Positions 1 through 8,717 of a DNA stretch of 64,000 nucleotides are shown here, one piece after another. Both the position numbers and the translations under genes were made by a program. Numbering within the stretch: the stretch's first letter is position 1; the number at the start of each line of letters is the position of its first letter. Below the pieces are notes generated by a model. It ran no database searches, had not been told where the DNA came from, and was given only the letters and a program-made list of their open reading frames with translations. The stretch comes from Nocardia arthritidis (GTDB lineage: Bacteria > Actinomycetota > Actinomycetes > Mycobacteriales > Mycobacteriaceae): the NCBI RefSeq assembly GCF_011801145.1, contig NZ_CP046172.1, positions 9,238,001-9,302,000 on the forward strand, written 5' to 3'.

Positions 1-289
1 GCTCGAACACCCGAAGTACCCGCCACAGCCCGGCCCGCGAACCGTACTCGTACAGCGATTCCATGCTCATGTGGCGATTCGGAAACGCCTCGGCCGGAGT
101 CATTTCCGAAAGAAATGTCTCCGAATGCGCGTCGCCGTCGAGCACATTGTGCTCCGCGCCCTCCTCGTAGTTGAGCACGAACTGCACCGCGATGCGCGCC
201 CCACCGGGCCACCGCGGATCGGGTGGATTCGGCCCGTACCCGACGAAGTCGCGCATCAGCGCACCGGAATCGCCTGCTGCCGTTGTCAT
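1..289 (-). CDS. puuE: PuuE-type allantoinase, N-terminal part (cut by window edge)
   Basis: Ninety-six residues are visible, starting at an ATG that overlaps the allantoicase stop as ATGA. They include RDFVGYG, PPDPRWPGGARIAVQFV, LNYEEGAEH and ESLYEYGSRAG, which are the typical opening of the cofactor-independent PuuE allantoinases (polysaccharide-deacetylase fold). PuuE opens the hydantoin ring of allantoin to allantoate, the substrate of the allantoicase encoded just upstream. Some family members carry a C-terminal OHCU decarboxylase domain; this part lies outside the window. The gene is last in the visible operon xdhB-xdh-lyase-alc-puuE. Family assignment is firm; the symbol is by homology. 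Confidence 0.85.
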   Translation of the reverse strand, partial: MTTAAGDSGALMRDFVGYGPNPPDPRWPGGARIAVQFVLNYEEGAEHNVLDGDAHSETFLSEMTPAEAFPNRHMSMESLYEYGSRAGLWRVLRVFE

Positions 290-1251
290 TTCACCAACTC
301 CCCGTACAACCGCAGCCGGGCGAGGCCGCCGTCCGGATAGATGTCGAGCCGGGCCTCGTACACCGCGTCGGACGCCGTGACCGGAAATCGATGCCTGGTG
401 TCGGGCAGCAGTTCGACGCGCGATAGCAGCTCCACCTCGGTGCCGTCGGCGGTGCGGCCGGTGAGCCGGGCCGCGCCAGGACTGTTGCCGAGAAAATAGG
501 AGGTATCGATCTCGGCCAAATTGATTCGGCCCCAACCGGCGAGCCGGACTCGCACCCAATCGTTGCCGTCGTCGCGGCGGCGCGCGGTCTCCCAGCCGTC
601 GCCCATTTTCCGGGCCAGCCCCGGATACAGCAGCTGGTTCGGTTCGCTGTAGAAGCGGTTCGAGCAGTCGAGCACCAGCGCGCCGTTCTCGATCGCGGCC
701 AGGTCGAGCGGACCGAGCCCGAGCAGCCGCGGGTCGGGGCGCCCCTCGCCGTGCACCCGCAGCCGGGCCACGCCGCCATCCGGGTGCATGGTGAGTTTCA
801 CGTGGGTCCACCGCTTTTCGCTGACCACCGGGAACGGGTTGCGGCTGTCACCGGAGACCGGCGCCCGGTCCACCAGGGTGACCCAATCCATCCGCGCGGC
901 AATGGTTTCCGCGTCGGGATAGCCGTCGATGGCCAGCGCGGACACCGAAACCGCCGGTGGGAAATTGCCTTTGAACCAGGCGGTGTCGACCACGACACCG
1001 CGGATCACACCGGGCACCCCGAGCCGGACGATAGCCGCATCGTCACCCGGTTTGCCGCGATGCCTGCGGGTTTCCCAGCCGTCGTATACCTGCCCCTTGT
1101 GGCCGAATGTCGACGGGCGATAGTCCGCGGGCCCGGGATTGATCAAATTCTCCTTCTCGGCGAAGAATTCGTCGTTCGCCCAGATCACCGAGCCACCGAG
1201 CGGCCGGACCGCTAGATCGGGCAGCAGCGTGAAATCCGGATCGCTACTCAT
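286..1251 (-). CDS. alc: Allantoicase
   Basis: A 321-residue protein of normal family length. It hydrolyses allantoate to ureidoglycolate and urea. The two-fold internal repeat of allantoicases is visible: the first half carries YDGWETRRHR and the second half GDGWETARRR, each followed by an RLG or RLAGWG strand and ending in a similar ARLRVHGEG / ARLRLYGEL segment. The start overlaps the end of the lyase gene by 8 bp and the stop overlaps the puuE start by ATGA, so translation is probably coupled throughout. The position between xanthine dehydrogenase and allantoinase genes fixes the pathway. Confidence 0.92.
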   Translation of the reverse strand: MSSDPDFTLLPDLAVRPLGGSVIWANDEFFAEKENLINPGPADYRPSTFGHKGQVYDGWETRRHRGKPGDDAAIVRLGVPGVIRGVVVDTAWFKGNFPPAVSVSALAIDGYPDAETIAARMDWVTLVDRAPVSGDSRNPFPVVSEKRWTHVKLTMHPDGGVARLRVHGEGRPDPRLLGLGPLDLAAIENGALVLDCSNRFYSEPNQLLYPGLARKMGDGWETARRRDDGNDWVRVRLAGWGRINLAEIDTSYFLGNSPGAARLTGRTADGTEVELLSRVELLPDTRHRFPVTASDAVYEARLDIYPDGGLARLRLYGELVK

Positions 1252-2485
1252 TGTCGGCCTCCGCCGGAACGGGCTCGCGCGCCACCAGCGCCCGCAGCAC
1301 CTCGGGCGTCAGCCGCGGCGCCATGGCGACCAGTTCGTCGGCCGTGCGCGCACCACAGTTCAGGCCGCGCAATACGGTGGCGGCCAATGCCTCCGCGGTC
1401 GCGGGCTCATCCAGCACGCCGCCCGAGCGCCGGGCCAGATACGCCTGCAGACGCGGCACCGCGACATCGATGGCCCTGCGGAAGAAGTCGTAGGTGGCCA
1501 GCCACCGGGTGATCAGATGTCCGGGGTGCATATCCCAGCCCTGGTAGTACCCGCGTTGCAGTGCCCGGGTGACCAGCCGGTGGTGATTGCGCAGCGCGGC
1601 TTGCGGATCGGCGTCCGGCACGATCTGTGTCGATCCGTCGCATACCCAGACGCCGGTCTGGGCGGCGGCCACCTGCATGACCGCCTTGGCGAAATCGGCG
1701 GCCGGATGATCCAGCGCCTGATCGGGTGCGGCGACACCGCAGGCCGCCGTGTAATCGTAGGTACCGAAATGCAATCCGCTGCAGCGTCCACCGGCGGCGC
1801 CGATCATCCTGGCGATCGGGACCGTGCCGTCGGCGGCCAGCACCGCCTGCGGACTCTCGATCTGCAGCTCGAAACGTAACGCGCCGTCGGCGAGGCCGGA
1901 CCCGCGCTCCAATCCCTCACACAGCGCGGCGAACGCCGAAACCTGTTCTACCGCACGGATTTTCGGCACCGTAATAACGAATCCGTCGAGTACGCCACCG
2001 GCGGCGTCGAGCACCAACTCCAAGGTCCGCAGCGCGCGGCGACGCTCGTTGCCCGCCAGACCCTTCAGCCGAATGCCGTATGTGGTCGGACCGCTCGGAT
2101 CCTTCGCCCAGGCGGCGAGGACCGCGCCCGCGGCGGTGGCCGCGGCATCCTCCTGCGCGTCGGCGCGGAAGCCGTAGCCGTCCTCGAAGTCGATCCGCAT
2201 ATCCTGAATCGGGTGCTGGCCGAGGCGTTTCCACACCGTCGGCAGCGATTCCGTGCTGTCGAGCCCGGCAAGCAGCTCGTGCTGGGCATCGAGCAGTTCG
2301 GTTGCCGTCCTTCCCCATTCGCGCGGGGTGTCCACCGTGACGCGATCCGCGGCGACATACGCCGTATGGATCGGCTGGGTTCTGCCATCCGGCCCTGGAT
2401 ACCGGGTGCGCAGCTCGGCGTCGACCGCGTCGAGCATCGCATCGATGCGGGCGCGGACGTTTTCGGGGAGCCGTGTCACGGTCAC
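1244..2485 (-). CDS. CitE/HpcH-superfamily lyase-like protein (DUF6986-type) in purine operon
   Basis: A 413-residue protein starting at a GTG that overlaps the xanthine dehydrogenase stop as GTGA. The motif order is that of citrate lyase beta / malyl-CoA lyase TIM barrels: DFEDG at about 99-103, IRLKG at 138-142, TVPKI at 172-176, QIESPQAV at 208-215 (candidate metal-binding Glu) and GTYDYTA at 241-247 (candidate metal-binding Asp). It is longer than CitE (about 290) and has its own N- and C-terminal extensions. Proteins of this type are labelled DUF6986 or, misleadingly, PEP kinase. Being inside the purine operon suggests that it acts on glyoxylate or another C2 product of ureidoglycolate. 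This is inference; no reaction is known to me. Confidence 0.7.
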   Translation of the reverse strand: MTVTRLPENVRARIDAMLDAVDAELRTRYPGPDGRTQPIHTAYVAADRVTVDTPREWGRTATELLDAQHELLAGLDSTESLPTVWKRLGQHPIQDMRIDFEDGYGFRADAQEDAAATAAGAVLAAWAKDPSGPTTYGIRLKGLAGNERRRALRTLELVLDAAGGVLDGFVITVPKIRAVEQVSAFAALCEGLERGSGLADGALRFELQIESPQAVLAADGTVPIARMIGAAGGRCSGLHFGTYDYTAACGVAAPDQALDHPAADFAKAVMQVAAAQTGVWVCDGSTQIVPDADPQAALRNHHRLVTRALQRGYYQGWDMHPGHLITRWLATYDFFRRAIDVAVPRLQAYLARRSGGVLDEPATAEALAATVLRGLNCGARTADELVAMAPRLTPEVLRALVAREPVPAEADNE

Positions 2486-5283
2486 CCTTGTGCTCCTTCC
2501 TGGATGGCCCGCCAGATCCGGTCCGCCGTCATCGGCAGCCGGTACGGGCGGACGCCGACAGCGTCGCGAATCGCGTTGGCCAAGGCCGGCGCTACCGGGT
2601 TGTAGGGGGATTCGCTCATCGATTTGGCTCCGAGCGGGCCGAGTTCATCGGCGGTTTCGGCGAAATAGACTTCGGTACTGGGCAAGTCGGCCAATTGCGG
2701 GATGTGGTAGTGCCGCAGGATATCGGTGGTCACCTTACCGTCCACCGACCGCATATCCTCGTATAGCGCGGTACCGATCGCCTGGGCCACCCCGCCTTCC
2801 ACCTGACCGCGGCACTGCACCTCATTGAGTACCGTCCCCGCGTCGGCGGATTGGACGGATTGCAGGATCCGCACGGTACCGGTCGCGGGCCGCACCGCCA
2901 CGCGGAAGGCGTGCACATTGAAACTGACCGAGCGCGTGCTGCCGTCGTGGCTGCCGTGGGCCGAAAGTTCCTCGGCGGTAAGCAGTTCGGCGGGTCCGAC
3001 GAGCCGGTCGCCGCACCTGACACCATCCGGCGTCAGGTGGCATTCGGCGAGATCGACACCGGTCAGCCGAGCCGCGTGCTTCAACAGCAGATCGTGCAGC
3101 GCGAGCGCCGCCGCGTGGACGGCCTTGCCCGCCACGGTGATTCCGGTGGATCCGAACGCCCCGGTGTCGTGCCCCACCAGATCGGTATCGGATTGCCGGA
3201 TCACGATCCGGCCCGGCTCGGTGTGCAGCGCGGCGGCCGCGAGTTGGGTGTGCACGGTGGTGGTGCCGTTGCCGAATTCCGCGGTGCCGACCCTGACCTC
3301 GTAGCGGCCGTCGGGCAGCAGCGCCACGGTGGCGTCGGCGCGGTGGCCACGCGGTGGAATGGTGGCGATCATGGCGACCGCCATGCCGACGCCCACCTGC
3401 CAGTCCGGACCCGGTGCGGCAATTCCGTTGCCGCGCAGTAGGGCCCGTTCCGCGAGATCGAGACACTGATCCAAACCGTAACTGCCGAAATTCAGATCCT
3501 CCTCCACCGATGCCCCGACGAATCGGTCGCCGGGCACCACCACATTGCGCCGACGGAATTCGAACGGATCGACACCGGCCTTTCCGGCCAGTTCGTCGAA
3601 GGCCGATTCGATGCCGAAGATGATCTGGCCGAGACCGTAGCCGCGGAACGCACCCGACGGAATGTTGTTGGTGTACACCGCCTTCGCGTCCACCCGCTTA
3701 TTCGGGCAGCGGTAAACGCCGATCGATTCGCCGACGCCGTGGAACATCACGCCCGCACTGTGGTTGCCGTACGCGCCCGCGTCGGCGAGCACCTCGACAA
3801 CCAGCGCGGTGAGCACGCCGTCGCGGTCCGCACCCGCGCGCACCGTCACCCGCATCGGATGTCGGCTTGTGGCGGAGGTGAATTCGTCGGATCGAGTGAA
3901 TTCGTACTGCACCGGGCGCCCGGTGCGCAGTACCGCGAGGGCGATCAGGTCCTCGGCCAGCATCTCCTGCTTCGCCCCGAATCCGCCGCCGACCCGGGCC
4001 GCGAAAACCCTTACCCGATCGCGGGCCAGCCCGAAGATCCGGGCCAGTTCGTCGCGCACCAGGAACGGCACCTGAGTGCTGCACCGGATGACAAGCCTGC
4101 CGTCACCATCCAACCAACCGATACCACCGTGGGTTTCGAGGTGGACGTGTTGGGCGCGCGGCGAATACCAGACACCGCTGACCGTATGGGCCGCGGCCGC
4201 CAGACCCGCCTCGACATCACCGGTTCCGCCGTGTGCCTCGGCGACCAGATTCCGTTCCCCGTCCGCGATCCGGGCCGAATCCGGTTTGTCGCCGTGCAGT
4301 TTCGGCGCGCCGGGCGCGAGAGCCGCCTCCGGCTCGAAAACCGCGGGCAATACCTCGTATTCGACCCGCAGCGCCCGGCAGCCGGCCCGCGCGGTGTCGA
4401 GACTGTCCGCGACGACGGCCGCAACCCGCTGACCGATGAATCGGACGGTGCGATCGAATACGTAGGTGTCGTCCGGATCGTCCTCGCGGAGTTCGTGGCG
4501 CGCGGTGGAAAACGCGAAATCGGGTGCGTCCCGATAGGTCAGCACCGCGTGGACACCGGGCAGCGCCTCGGCCGCCGAGGTGTCGATGGATACGATGCGC
4601 GCGTGCGGATGTGGACTGGGCAGCACCGCGATATGCAGCGGCGCGGTGGGCGGCGCGACCGACGGGTCGGCTCCGGCGGGCGGCACATCGAAGGTGAAAG
4701 GCTCCGTTCCGGTGCAGATTCGCGGCCCGGCGGGCGCACCCGGCCCGTTTCCGGCGGGCCGCGCAGCGCACGCTGTGTGGACGGGGTCGGACGCACCTTG
4801 GTCGTCCGGCACGCTCGATGCGTTTGTGCCTGTTGATAATTCAGCCGGTTGTCCGGTGAGCGCATCGGTGATCGCGCGATAACCCGTGCAGCGGCACAGG
4901 TTTCCCTTCATCAGCTCGGGCAGATCCGCCGGATCGGGCCGACCCGCGTGGCAGCCGAGTCCCGCGGCGGTCACCACCATGCCCGCGGTGCAGAAACCAC
5001 ACTGGAAGGCGGCGTTGTCGACGAAGCGGCGCTGGATCGGATGCGGCTGTTCGGGCGTGCCGAGCCCGGCGGCGGTGGTGATCGACCGTCCGGCGGCGCG
5101 GTAGGCGGGAAATATGCAGGAGTGCACGGTCATTCCGTCGACCTGCACCGAGCAGGCGCCGCAATCGCCCGCGTCGCAGCCCTTTTTTACGGCGAAATGG
5201 CCCTGTTCGCGCAGGAGGGTGCGCAGGCATTGACCCGGGCGCGGCTCGGCGTCCACCGCACCGCCGTCGACCTCGAACCTCAT
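2482..5283 (-). CDS. Xanthine dehydrogenase, fused 2Fe-2S and molybdenum subunit
   Basis: A 933-residue fusion starting at the ATG that overlaps the FAD-subunit stop as ATGA; an upstream in-frame extension is rejected because it would overlap that gene. Residues 1-80 are a plant-type ferredoxin domain (Cys36, 41, 44, 56). Residues 80-160 hold the second cluster (QCGFC at 94-98, LCRC at 129-132). After a variable linker come the hammerhead domain and the molybdopterin-binding part, with VGGGFGAKQE, GAFRGYG and a C-terminal GAKSMSES in place of the usual GxGE active-site segment, so the catalytic Glu is retained. It should oxidise hypoxanthine and xanthine to urate with the separate FAD protein. 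Substrate is inferred from the operon. Carrying the FeS domain on the Mo subunit is less common than three separate subunits. Confidence 0.85.
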   Translation of the reverse strand: MRFEVDGGAVDAEPRPGQCLRTLLREQGHFAVKKGCDAGDCGACSVQVDGMTVHSCIFPAYRAAGRSITTAAGLGTPEQPHPIQRRFVDNAAFQCGFCTAGMVVTAAGLGCHAGRPDPADLPELMKGNLCRCTGYRAITDALTGQPAELSTGTNASSVPDDQGASDPVHTACAARPAGNGPGAPAGPRICTGTEPFTFDVPPAGADPSVAPPTAPLHIAVLPSPHPHARIVSIDTSAAEALPGVHAVLTYRDAPDFAFSTARHELREDDPDDTYVFDRTVRFIGQRVAAVVADSLDTARAGCRALRVEYEVLPAVFEPEAALAPGAPKLHGDKPDSARIADGERNLVAEAHGGTGDVEAGLAAAAHTVSGVWYSPRAQHVHLETHGGIGWLDGDGRLVIRCSTQVPFLVRDELARIFGLARDRVRVFAARVGGGFGAKQEMLAEDLIALAVLRTGRPVQYEFTRSDEFTSATSRHPMRVTVRAGADRDGVLTALVVEVLADAGAYGNHSAGVMFHGVGESIGVYRCPNKRVDAKAVYTNNIPSGAFRGYGLGQIIFGIESAFDELAGKAGVDPFEFRRRNVVVPGDRFVGASVEEDLNFGSYGLDQCLDLAERALLRGNGIAAPGPDWQVGVGMAVAMIATIPPRGHRADATVALLPDGRYEVRVGTAEFGNGTTTVHTQLAAAALHTEPGRIVIRQSDTDLVGHDTGAFGSTGITVAGKAVHAAALALHDLLLKHAARLTGVDLAECHLTPDGVRCGDRLVGPAELLTAEELSAHGSHDGSTRSVSFNVHAFRVAVRPATGTVRILQSVQSADAGTVLNEVQCRGQVEGGVAQAIGTALYEDMRSVDGKVTTDILRHYHIPQLADLPSTEVYFAETADELGPLGAKSMSESPYNPVAPALANAIRDAVGVRPYRLPMTADRIWRAIQEGAQG

Positions 5284-6137
5284 AGCTGCTCCCCCGGCAT
5301 ATCGCGCAGTTCGTCGGCCACCTCGCGGACCAGCAGCTCGGTGACATGCCGACGCCAATCCGGTGCGCCGTGCGGGTCGTCGAACCACAGCGCCGGATCC
5401 AGTGCGGCAACGGCGCTTTCGGCCTCGGCCGCGGACGGGACGGCCGTGAATTCCAGCACCACCGGACGGACGGTTGCCGCGGTGATCGTCAATGCGCAAT
5501 CGCCATCCGGCATCCGCCGCCCCATCACAACGGATCCGGACCGGCCGAGCGGTGCGAGCGCGATCTTCCGGAATGCGGTGCGCGCCTGCAGCATTCGCAG
5601 CGGAACGCTGATCGAACGCAATACCTCACCGGGGTCGAGCACGTTTCGCCCTGGGCTGACCACGAACTCGCGCAACGGAATTCGACGGTCGGTCCCGTCC
5701 GGCGCCCACACCAGCGCCACACCGTCCAACGCGGTGAGCGCGGCCAGCACCGCACCGGCCGGCAGCGAAAGACAGATATTGCCGCCGACGGTCGCGGTCC
5801 GCCAGATCTTGTGTGAGGCCAGCAGCGCCCGGCAGGACTCGGCGAACAGCGCGGTACCCGGCCAGTCGGCCCGCAGCACCGGGCGACCCAATTCCCGCCC
5901 GGGCTCGGATCCGGCGAATTCGGCCAGCGTGCAGGTGGCGGCGATCTCCAACCCCTCGGCGGTTTCGCGGAGCGCAGGCCAGCCGAGCGCGGTGATATCG
6001 ACCAGCCGGTCGAGGTGATCCTGCGGTTCGGAGAAAAGGAAGGTGCCCCCGGCCAGTACCGCACTCGTCGGCCCGAGGATCGAGAGGTCGGCCCGCTCGC
6101 GTGCCACCCGTACCTCCCGGATCGTATCCAGGTCCAC
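5280..6137 (-). CDS. Xanthine dehydrogenase FAD-binding subunit
   Basis: A 285-residue protein of the CO dehydrogenase flavoprotein (FAD PCMH) family. AGGTFLFSE at about 30-38 is the pyrophosphate loop and TVGGNICLSLPAG at about 110-122 is the second FAD motif; the C-terminal third is the CODH-type cap. It passes electrons from the iron-sulfur clusters of the fused subunit to NAD+. It is first in the operon, and the stop overlaps the next start by ATGA, which would keep the two subunits in equal amounts. The 312-bp gap upstream holds the promoter and a GTTGCCGCG inverted repeat. Confidence 0.88.
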   Translation of the reverse strand: MDLDTIREVRVARERADLSILGPTSAVLAGGTFLFSEPQDHLDRLVDITALGWPALRETAEGLEIAATCTLAEFAGSEPGRELGRPVLRADWPGTALFAESCRALLASHKIWRTATVGGNICLSLPAGAVLAALTALDGVALVWAPDGTDRRIPLREFVVSPGRNVLDPGEVLRSISVPLRMLQARTAFRKIALAPLGRSGSVVMGRRMPDGDCALTITAATVRPVVLEFTAVPSAAEAESAVAALDPALWFDDPHGAPDWRRHVTELLVREVADELRDMPGEQL

Positions 6138-6449
6138 TGCTCACCTCACTCACTAGCTTCGCCGCAACACTAGGAGCCTCGAGTTGCCGCGATGTTGCGC
6201 GGCAACCGGCCGACATTGCGTCACGGTTACCTCGGCGACCAGCGCCGATACACCAGGACGGCCGGTGTCGTGCCCGGCCCGACATCACCGCCCCGGTGAA
6301 CCGACCGTAGCGTGCGCGGCCCCGGCGTTGCGACCCGGCTCACATCCGGGACGTGCATCACCGCGGCTCCCGCCCCCCGATCGGTGCGTTGCCCATCGTG
6401 CGCTGGAGAACCGAGCCGGTCGAGATTCGAGTACGACCGTGCCAGGTCG
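6138..6449. other. 312-bp intergenic region upstream of the xanthine dehydrogenase operon
   Basis: No coding frame is convincing here. It lies between the end of the amidohydrolase gene and the xdh FAD subunit, both on the minus strand, so it must hold the end of one operon and the promoter of the next. The only clear structure is the GTTGCCGCG / CGCGGCAAC repeat near 6183-6206. Confidence 0.6.
6183..6206. promoter_or_regulatory. Inverted repeat upstream of xdh operon (candidate operator)
   Basis: GTTGCCGCG and its exact complement CGCGGCAAC flank a 6-bp centre, 46 bp before the FAD-subunit start. The right arm contains TTGCGCGG, which recurs twice upstream of the ABC importer operon (14609 and 14640). 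This is a candidate binding site for a purine regulator; no such regulator is encoded in the window. Confidence 0.4.
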
Positions 6450-7811
6450 CTACCCCGCCTTCGCCACCAACTCCGCCTGCGCCCGCGCCACCTGTCCGCC
6501 GACGAACTCCTCGTCGACCGTGCGGACGACGCCGTCGGAAACCACCTCACACCCGTTGACGAGCAGCAGCGCCACCGGTGGCGGCGCGCCGAGCAGCAGT
6601 GCGATGACCGGATCGTCGATGCCCGCGTACGCCGGTCCATCGAGCCGCCAGAGCGCCAGATCCGCCAGTTTGCCGACCTCGATCGAGCCGATCTCGGCGC
6701 CCCGCCCGAGCGCGCGGGCGCCACCGATCGTGGCCATTTCCAATGCTTTTCGAACGCTCAGCGCCTGCGGACCACCGTGCGCCCTGGCATAGAGCAACGC
6801 GGTGCGCGGCTCCTCGATCATCGAGCAGTATTCGTTGCTGGCCGCGCCGTCGACGCCGAGCCCGACCGTCACCCCGGCGGCGACCAGGTCGGCGGTGCGG
6901 GCCAGCCCGGCCCCGATCCGGCCGTTCGAGGTGGGGCAGTGCGCGATCGCGGTGTGCGAGGCGGCAATCGAGGCGATGGCCGCATCGTCGAGGTGAATAC
7001 CGTGCGCGTACCAGACATCTGGGCCCAGCCAGTCGAGCCCGGCCATATATTCGGCGGGCTTGCAGCCGAATACCTCGAGGCAGAACCGTTCCTCGTCCTG
7101 CGTCTCGGCCAGGTGGGTATGCAGCCGAACCCCGTATTCCCGGGCCAGCCTTGCGGATTCGCGCAGCAGATCGGTGCTGACCGAGAACGGCGAGCACGGC
7201 CCGAGCGCGATGCGCAGCATCGAATCGAAGGAGGTGTCGTGCCAGCGGTCGATCGCCGCGGCGCAGGCCGCGAGCACGGTATCCAGCGATTCGACCACCT
7301 CGTCCGGCGGCAGTCCGCCCGCACTCTGCCCGAGATCCATTGACCCGCGGCAGGGTTGGAAGCGCAGACCCACCTCGGCGGCCGCGGTTATCTCGGCGCC
7401 GAGCAGATCGCCGCCGTCGCGCGGGAACAGGTAGTGGTGATCGGTGGTCGTGGTGCAGCCGGTGCGTGCGAGCGTGGCCAGCGCACCGGTCGCGGCGATC
7501 CGCACCGCATCCTCGTCGATACCGGCCCAAATGGGATAAAGCGTATTCAGCCAACCGAATAACGAATCGTCGGCGGCCAGGCCCCGAGTAATCCATTGGT
7601 AGAGATGGTGATGCGTATTCACCAGGCCGGGCGTCAGCAGGCAGCCCGTGCCGTCGACGCGCCGCACGCCGCGGAATTCCGGCGCGGGACCCGCACCGAC
7701 CGCGCCGATCCTGTTGCCGTGCACCACGACATGGCCGCTGCGGTATTCGATGCCCGCCGCGTCGACGGTGGCGACGGCACAGCCGTCGATGACGAGCGTC
7801 GGTTCGTTCAC
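6450..7811 (-). CDS. Amidohydrolase, probable 8-oxoguanine deaminase
   Basis: A 453-residue protein of the ATZ/TRZ-like metal-dependent deaminases. Metal ligands visible are THHH near 66-69, the THLAETQDE helix, YAHGIHLD and the catalytic Asp in GLGVDGAASNE. The segment CRGSMDLGQSAGGLPPDEV is characteristic of 8-oxoguanine deaminases, which convert 8-oxoguanine directly to urate; this fits its place right after uricase. The chosen GTG overlaps the uricase stop as GTGA and has GGGAG just upstream; an ATG 9 bp earlier (7820) is possible. Hydroxyatrazine-type substrates cannot be excluded by sequence, but the context favours purines. Confidence 0.8.
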   Translation of the reverse strand: MNEPTLVIDGCAVATVDAAGIEYRSGHVVVHGNRIGAVGAGPAPEFRGVRRVDGTGCLLTPGLVNTHHHLYQWITRGLAADDSLFGWLNTLYPIWAGIDEDAVRIAATGALATLARTGCTTTTDHHYLFPRDGGDLLGAEITAAAEVGLRFQPCRGSMDLGQSAGGLPPDEVVESLDTVLAACAAAIDRWHDTSFDSMLRIALGPCSPFSVSTDLLRESARLAREYGVRLHTHLAETQDEERFCLEVFGCKPAEYMAGLDWLGPDVWYAHGIHLDDAAIASIAASHTAIAHCPTSNGRIGAGLARTADLVAAGVTVGLGVDGAASNEYCSMIEEPRTALLYARAHGGPQALSVRKALEMATIGGARALGRGAEIGSIEVGKLADLALWRLDGPAYAGIDDPVIALLLGAPPPVALLLVNGCEVVSDGVVRTVDEEFVGGQVARAQAELVAKAG

Positions 7812-8716
7812 TGCTCCCATGCGGGTCCCGCTTCCGGTGCGTCGGCCCGCTGCACGGTGGCATGAATGAGCCCATAGGGCCGGTCGTCGGCATGGTAGAC
7901 CTCGCCGCGGTTCTCGATACCGAATCTGGCCAGGTCGTAGTCGAAATGGTGTTTATTGGGCGCGGCGAGCCGGATCTCGGCGAGCACCGGGTGCGCCGTC
8001 AGCGCGGCCTTACCCATCTCGAACAGCGTCTGCTGCAGCGCCTTCGAATGGTGGGTCGCGAACGTTTCGGTCAGCCGGGTGAGCACGCCGGTGTAGACGG
8101 CATCCCAGTCGATACCATCGGTATCGGCGAAACGCCATTGCGCGACAAGGGAGGTCGCCAGCATCCGGTCGTCGGTCGGTGCGAGCACGGTGAATTCGTC
8201 GGTCAGGAACCCGGCGAATTCGGAGCCGGTCGATTTCAGGATGGTCAGATCCTTCACCCCGCCGATCACCCACGCACGCCGCTCGGATCCCTTGCCCGCC
8301 ACGGTCACCGCCGCCGTACGCACCTCGGGACCGCGCCGCACCCAGGTGTGATCGTGTTCGGCGCCACCGACCGTCACCCGCTGCCACGCGTATTCGTCCA
8401 CCTCGACCCGGGCGCTGGCGACCGGCTCGATATCGGCGACGAAATGCCCGGCCAGCGCCAGCGCGTAATCCTCGATCGGTTGTGCGCCGGGCTTTTTCGC
8501 GTACGCGTACGCGGTCTGCTTCTGTGTGTCGGTCGGCAGCACCTTGGACTGATCACCGGTGACGTACGCGTCGGCGAAATCCCCGCGCAGCACCGTCGAG
8601 ACGTTGAGGTCGCGGATCTCGTGCCGGGGCGTATCGCGGTAGATCCGCACGATCCGGTTCTCGGCCTTGCCGTATCGGTTGTCGGCCAGCACGATCGGTC
8701 CGGTCAGTTCCCGCAC
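7808..8716 (-). CDS. Uricase (urate oxidase, cofactor-free)
   Basis: A 302-residue protein starting at GTG, one base after the HIU hydrolase stop. It oxidises urate to 5-hydroxyisourate with O2. Conserved features are NRYGKAENR with the candidate catalytic Lys17, LPTDTQKQT with the Thr62-Asp63 pair, the LTDEF and FADTD strands, and PNKHHFDYDL near the C-terminus. Length is normal for the tandem T-fold family. Its product is used by the enzyme encoded immediately upstream, and one of its substrate sources by the amidohydrolase downstream. Confidence 0.93.
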   Translation of the reverse strand: MRELTGPIVLADNRYGKAENRIVRIYRDTPRHEIRDLNVSTVLRGDFADAYVTGDQSKVLPTDTQKQTAYAYAKKPGAQPIEDYALALAGHFVADIEPVASARVEVDEYAWQRVTVGGAEHDHTWVRRGPEVRTAAVTVAGKGSERRAWVIGGVKDLTILKSTGSEFAGFLTDEFTVLAPTDDRMLATSLVAQWRFADTDGIDWDAVYTGVLTRLTETFATHHSKALQQTLFEMGKAALTAHPVLAEIRLAAPNKHHFDYDLARFGIENRGEVYHADDRPYGLIHATVQRADAPEAGPAWEQ

Positions 8717-8717
8717 A

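Noticed and set aside
5284..5499. 72-residue upstream extension of the xanthine dehydrogenase large chain
   Set aside because: It overlaps the FAD-subunit gene and has no similarity; the ATGA-coupled start gives the normal ferredoxin-domain N-terminus.
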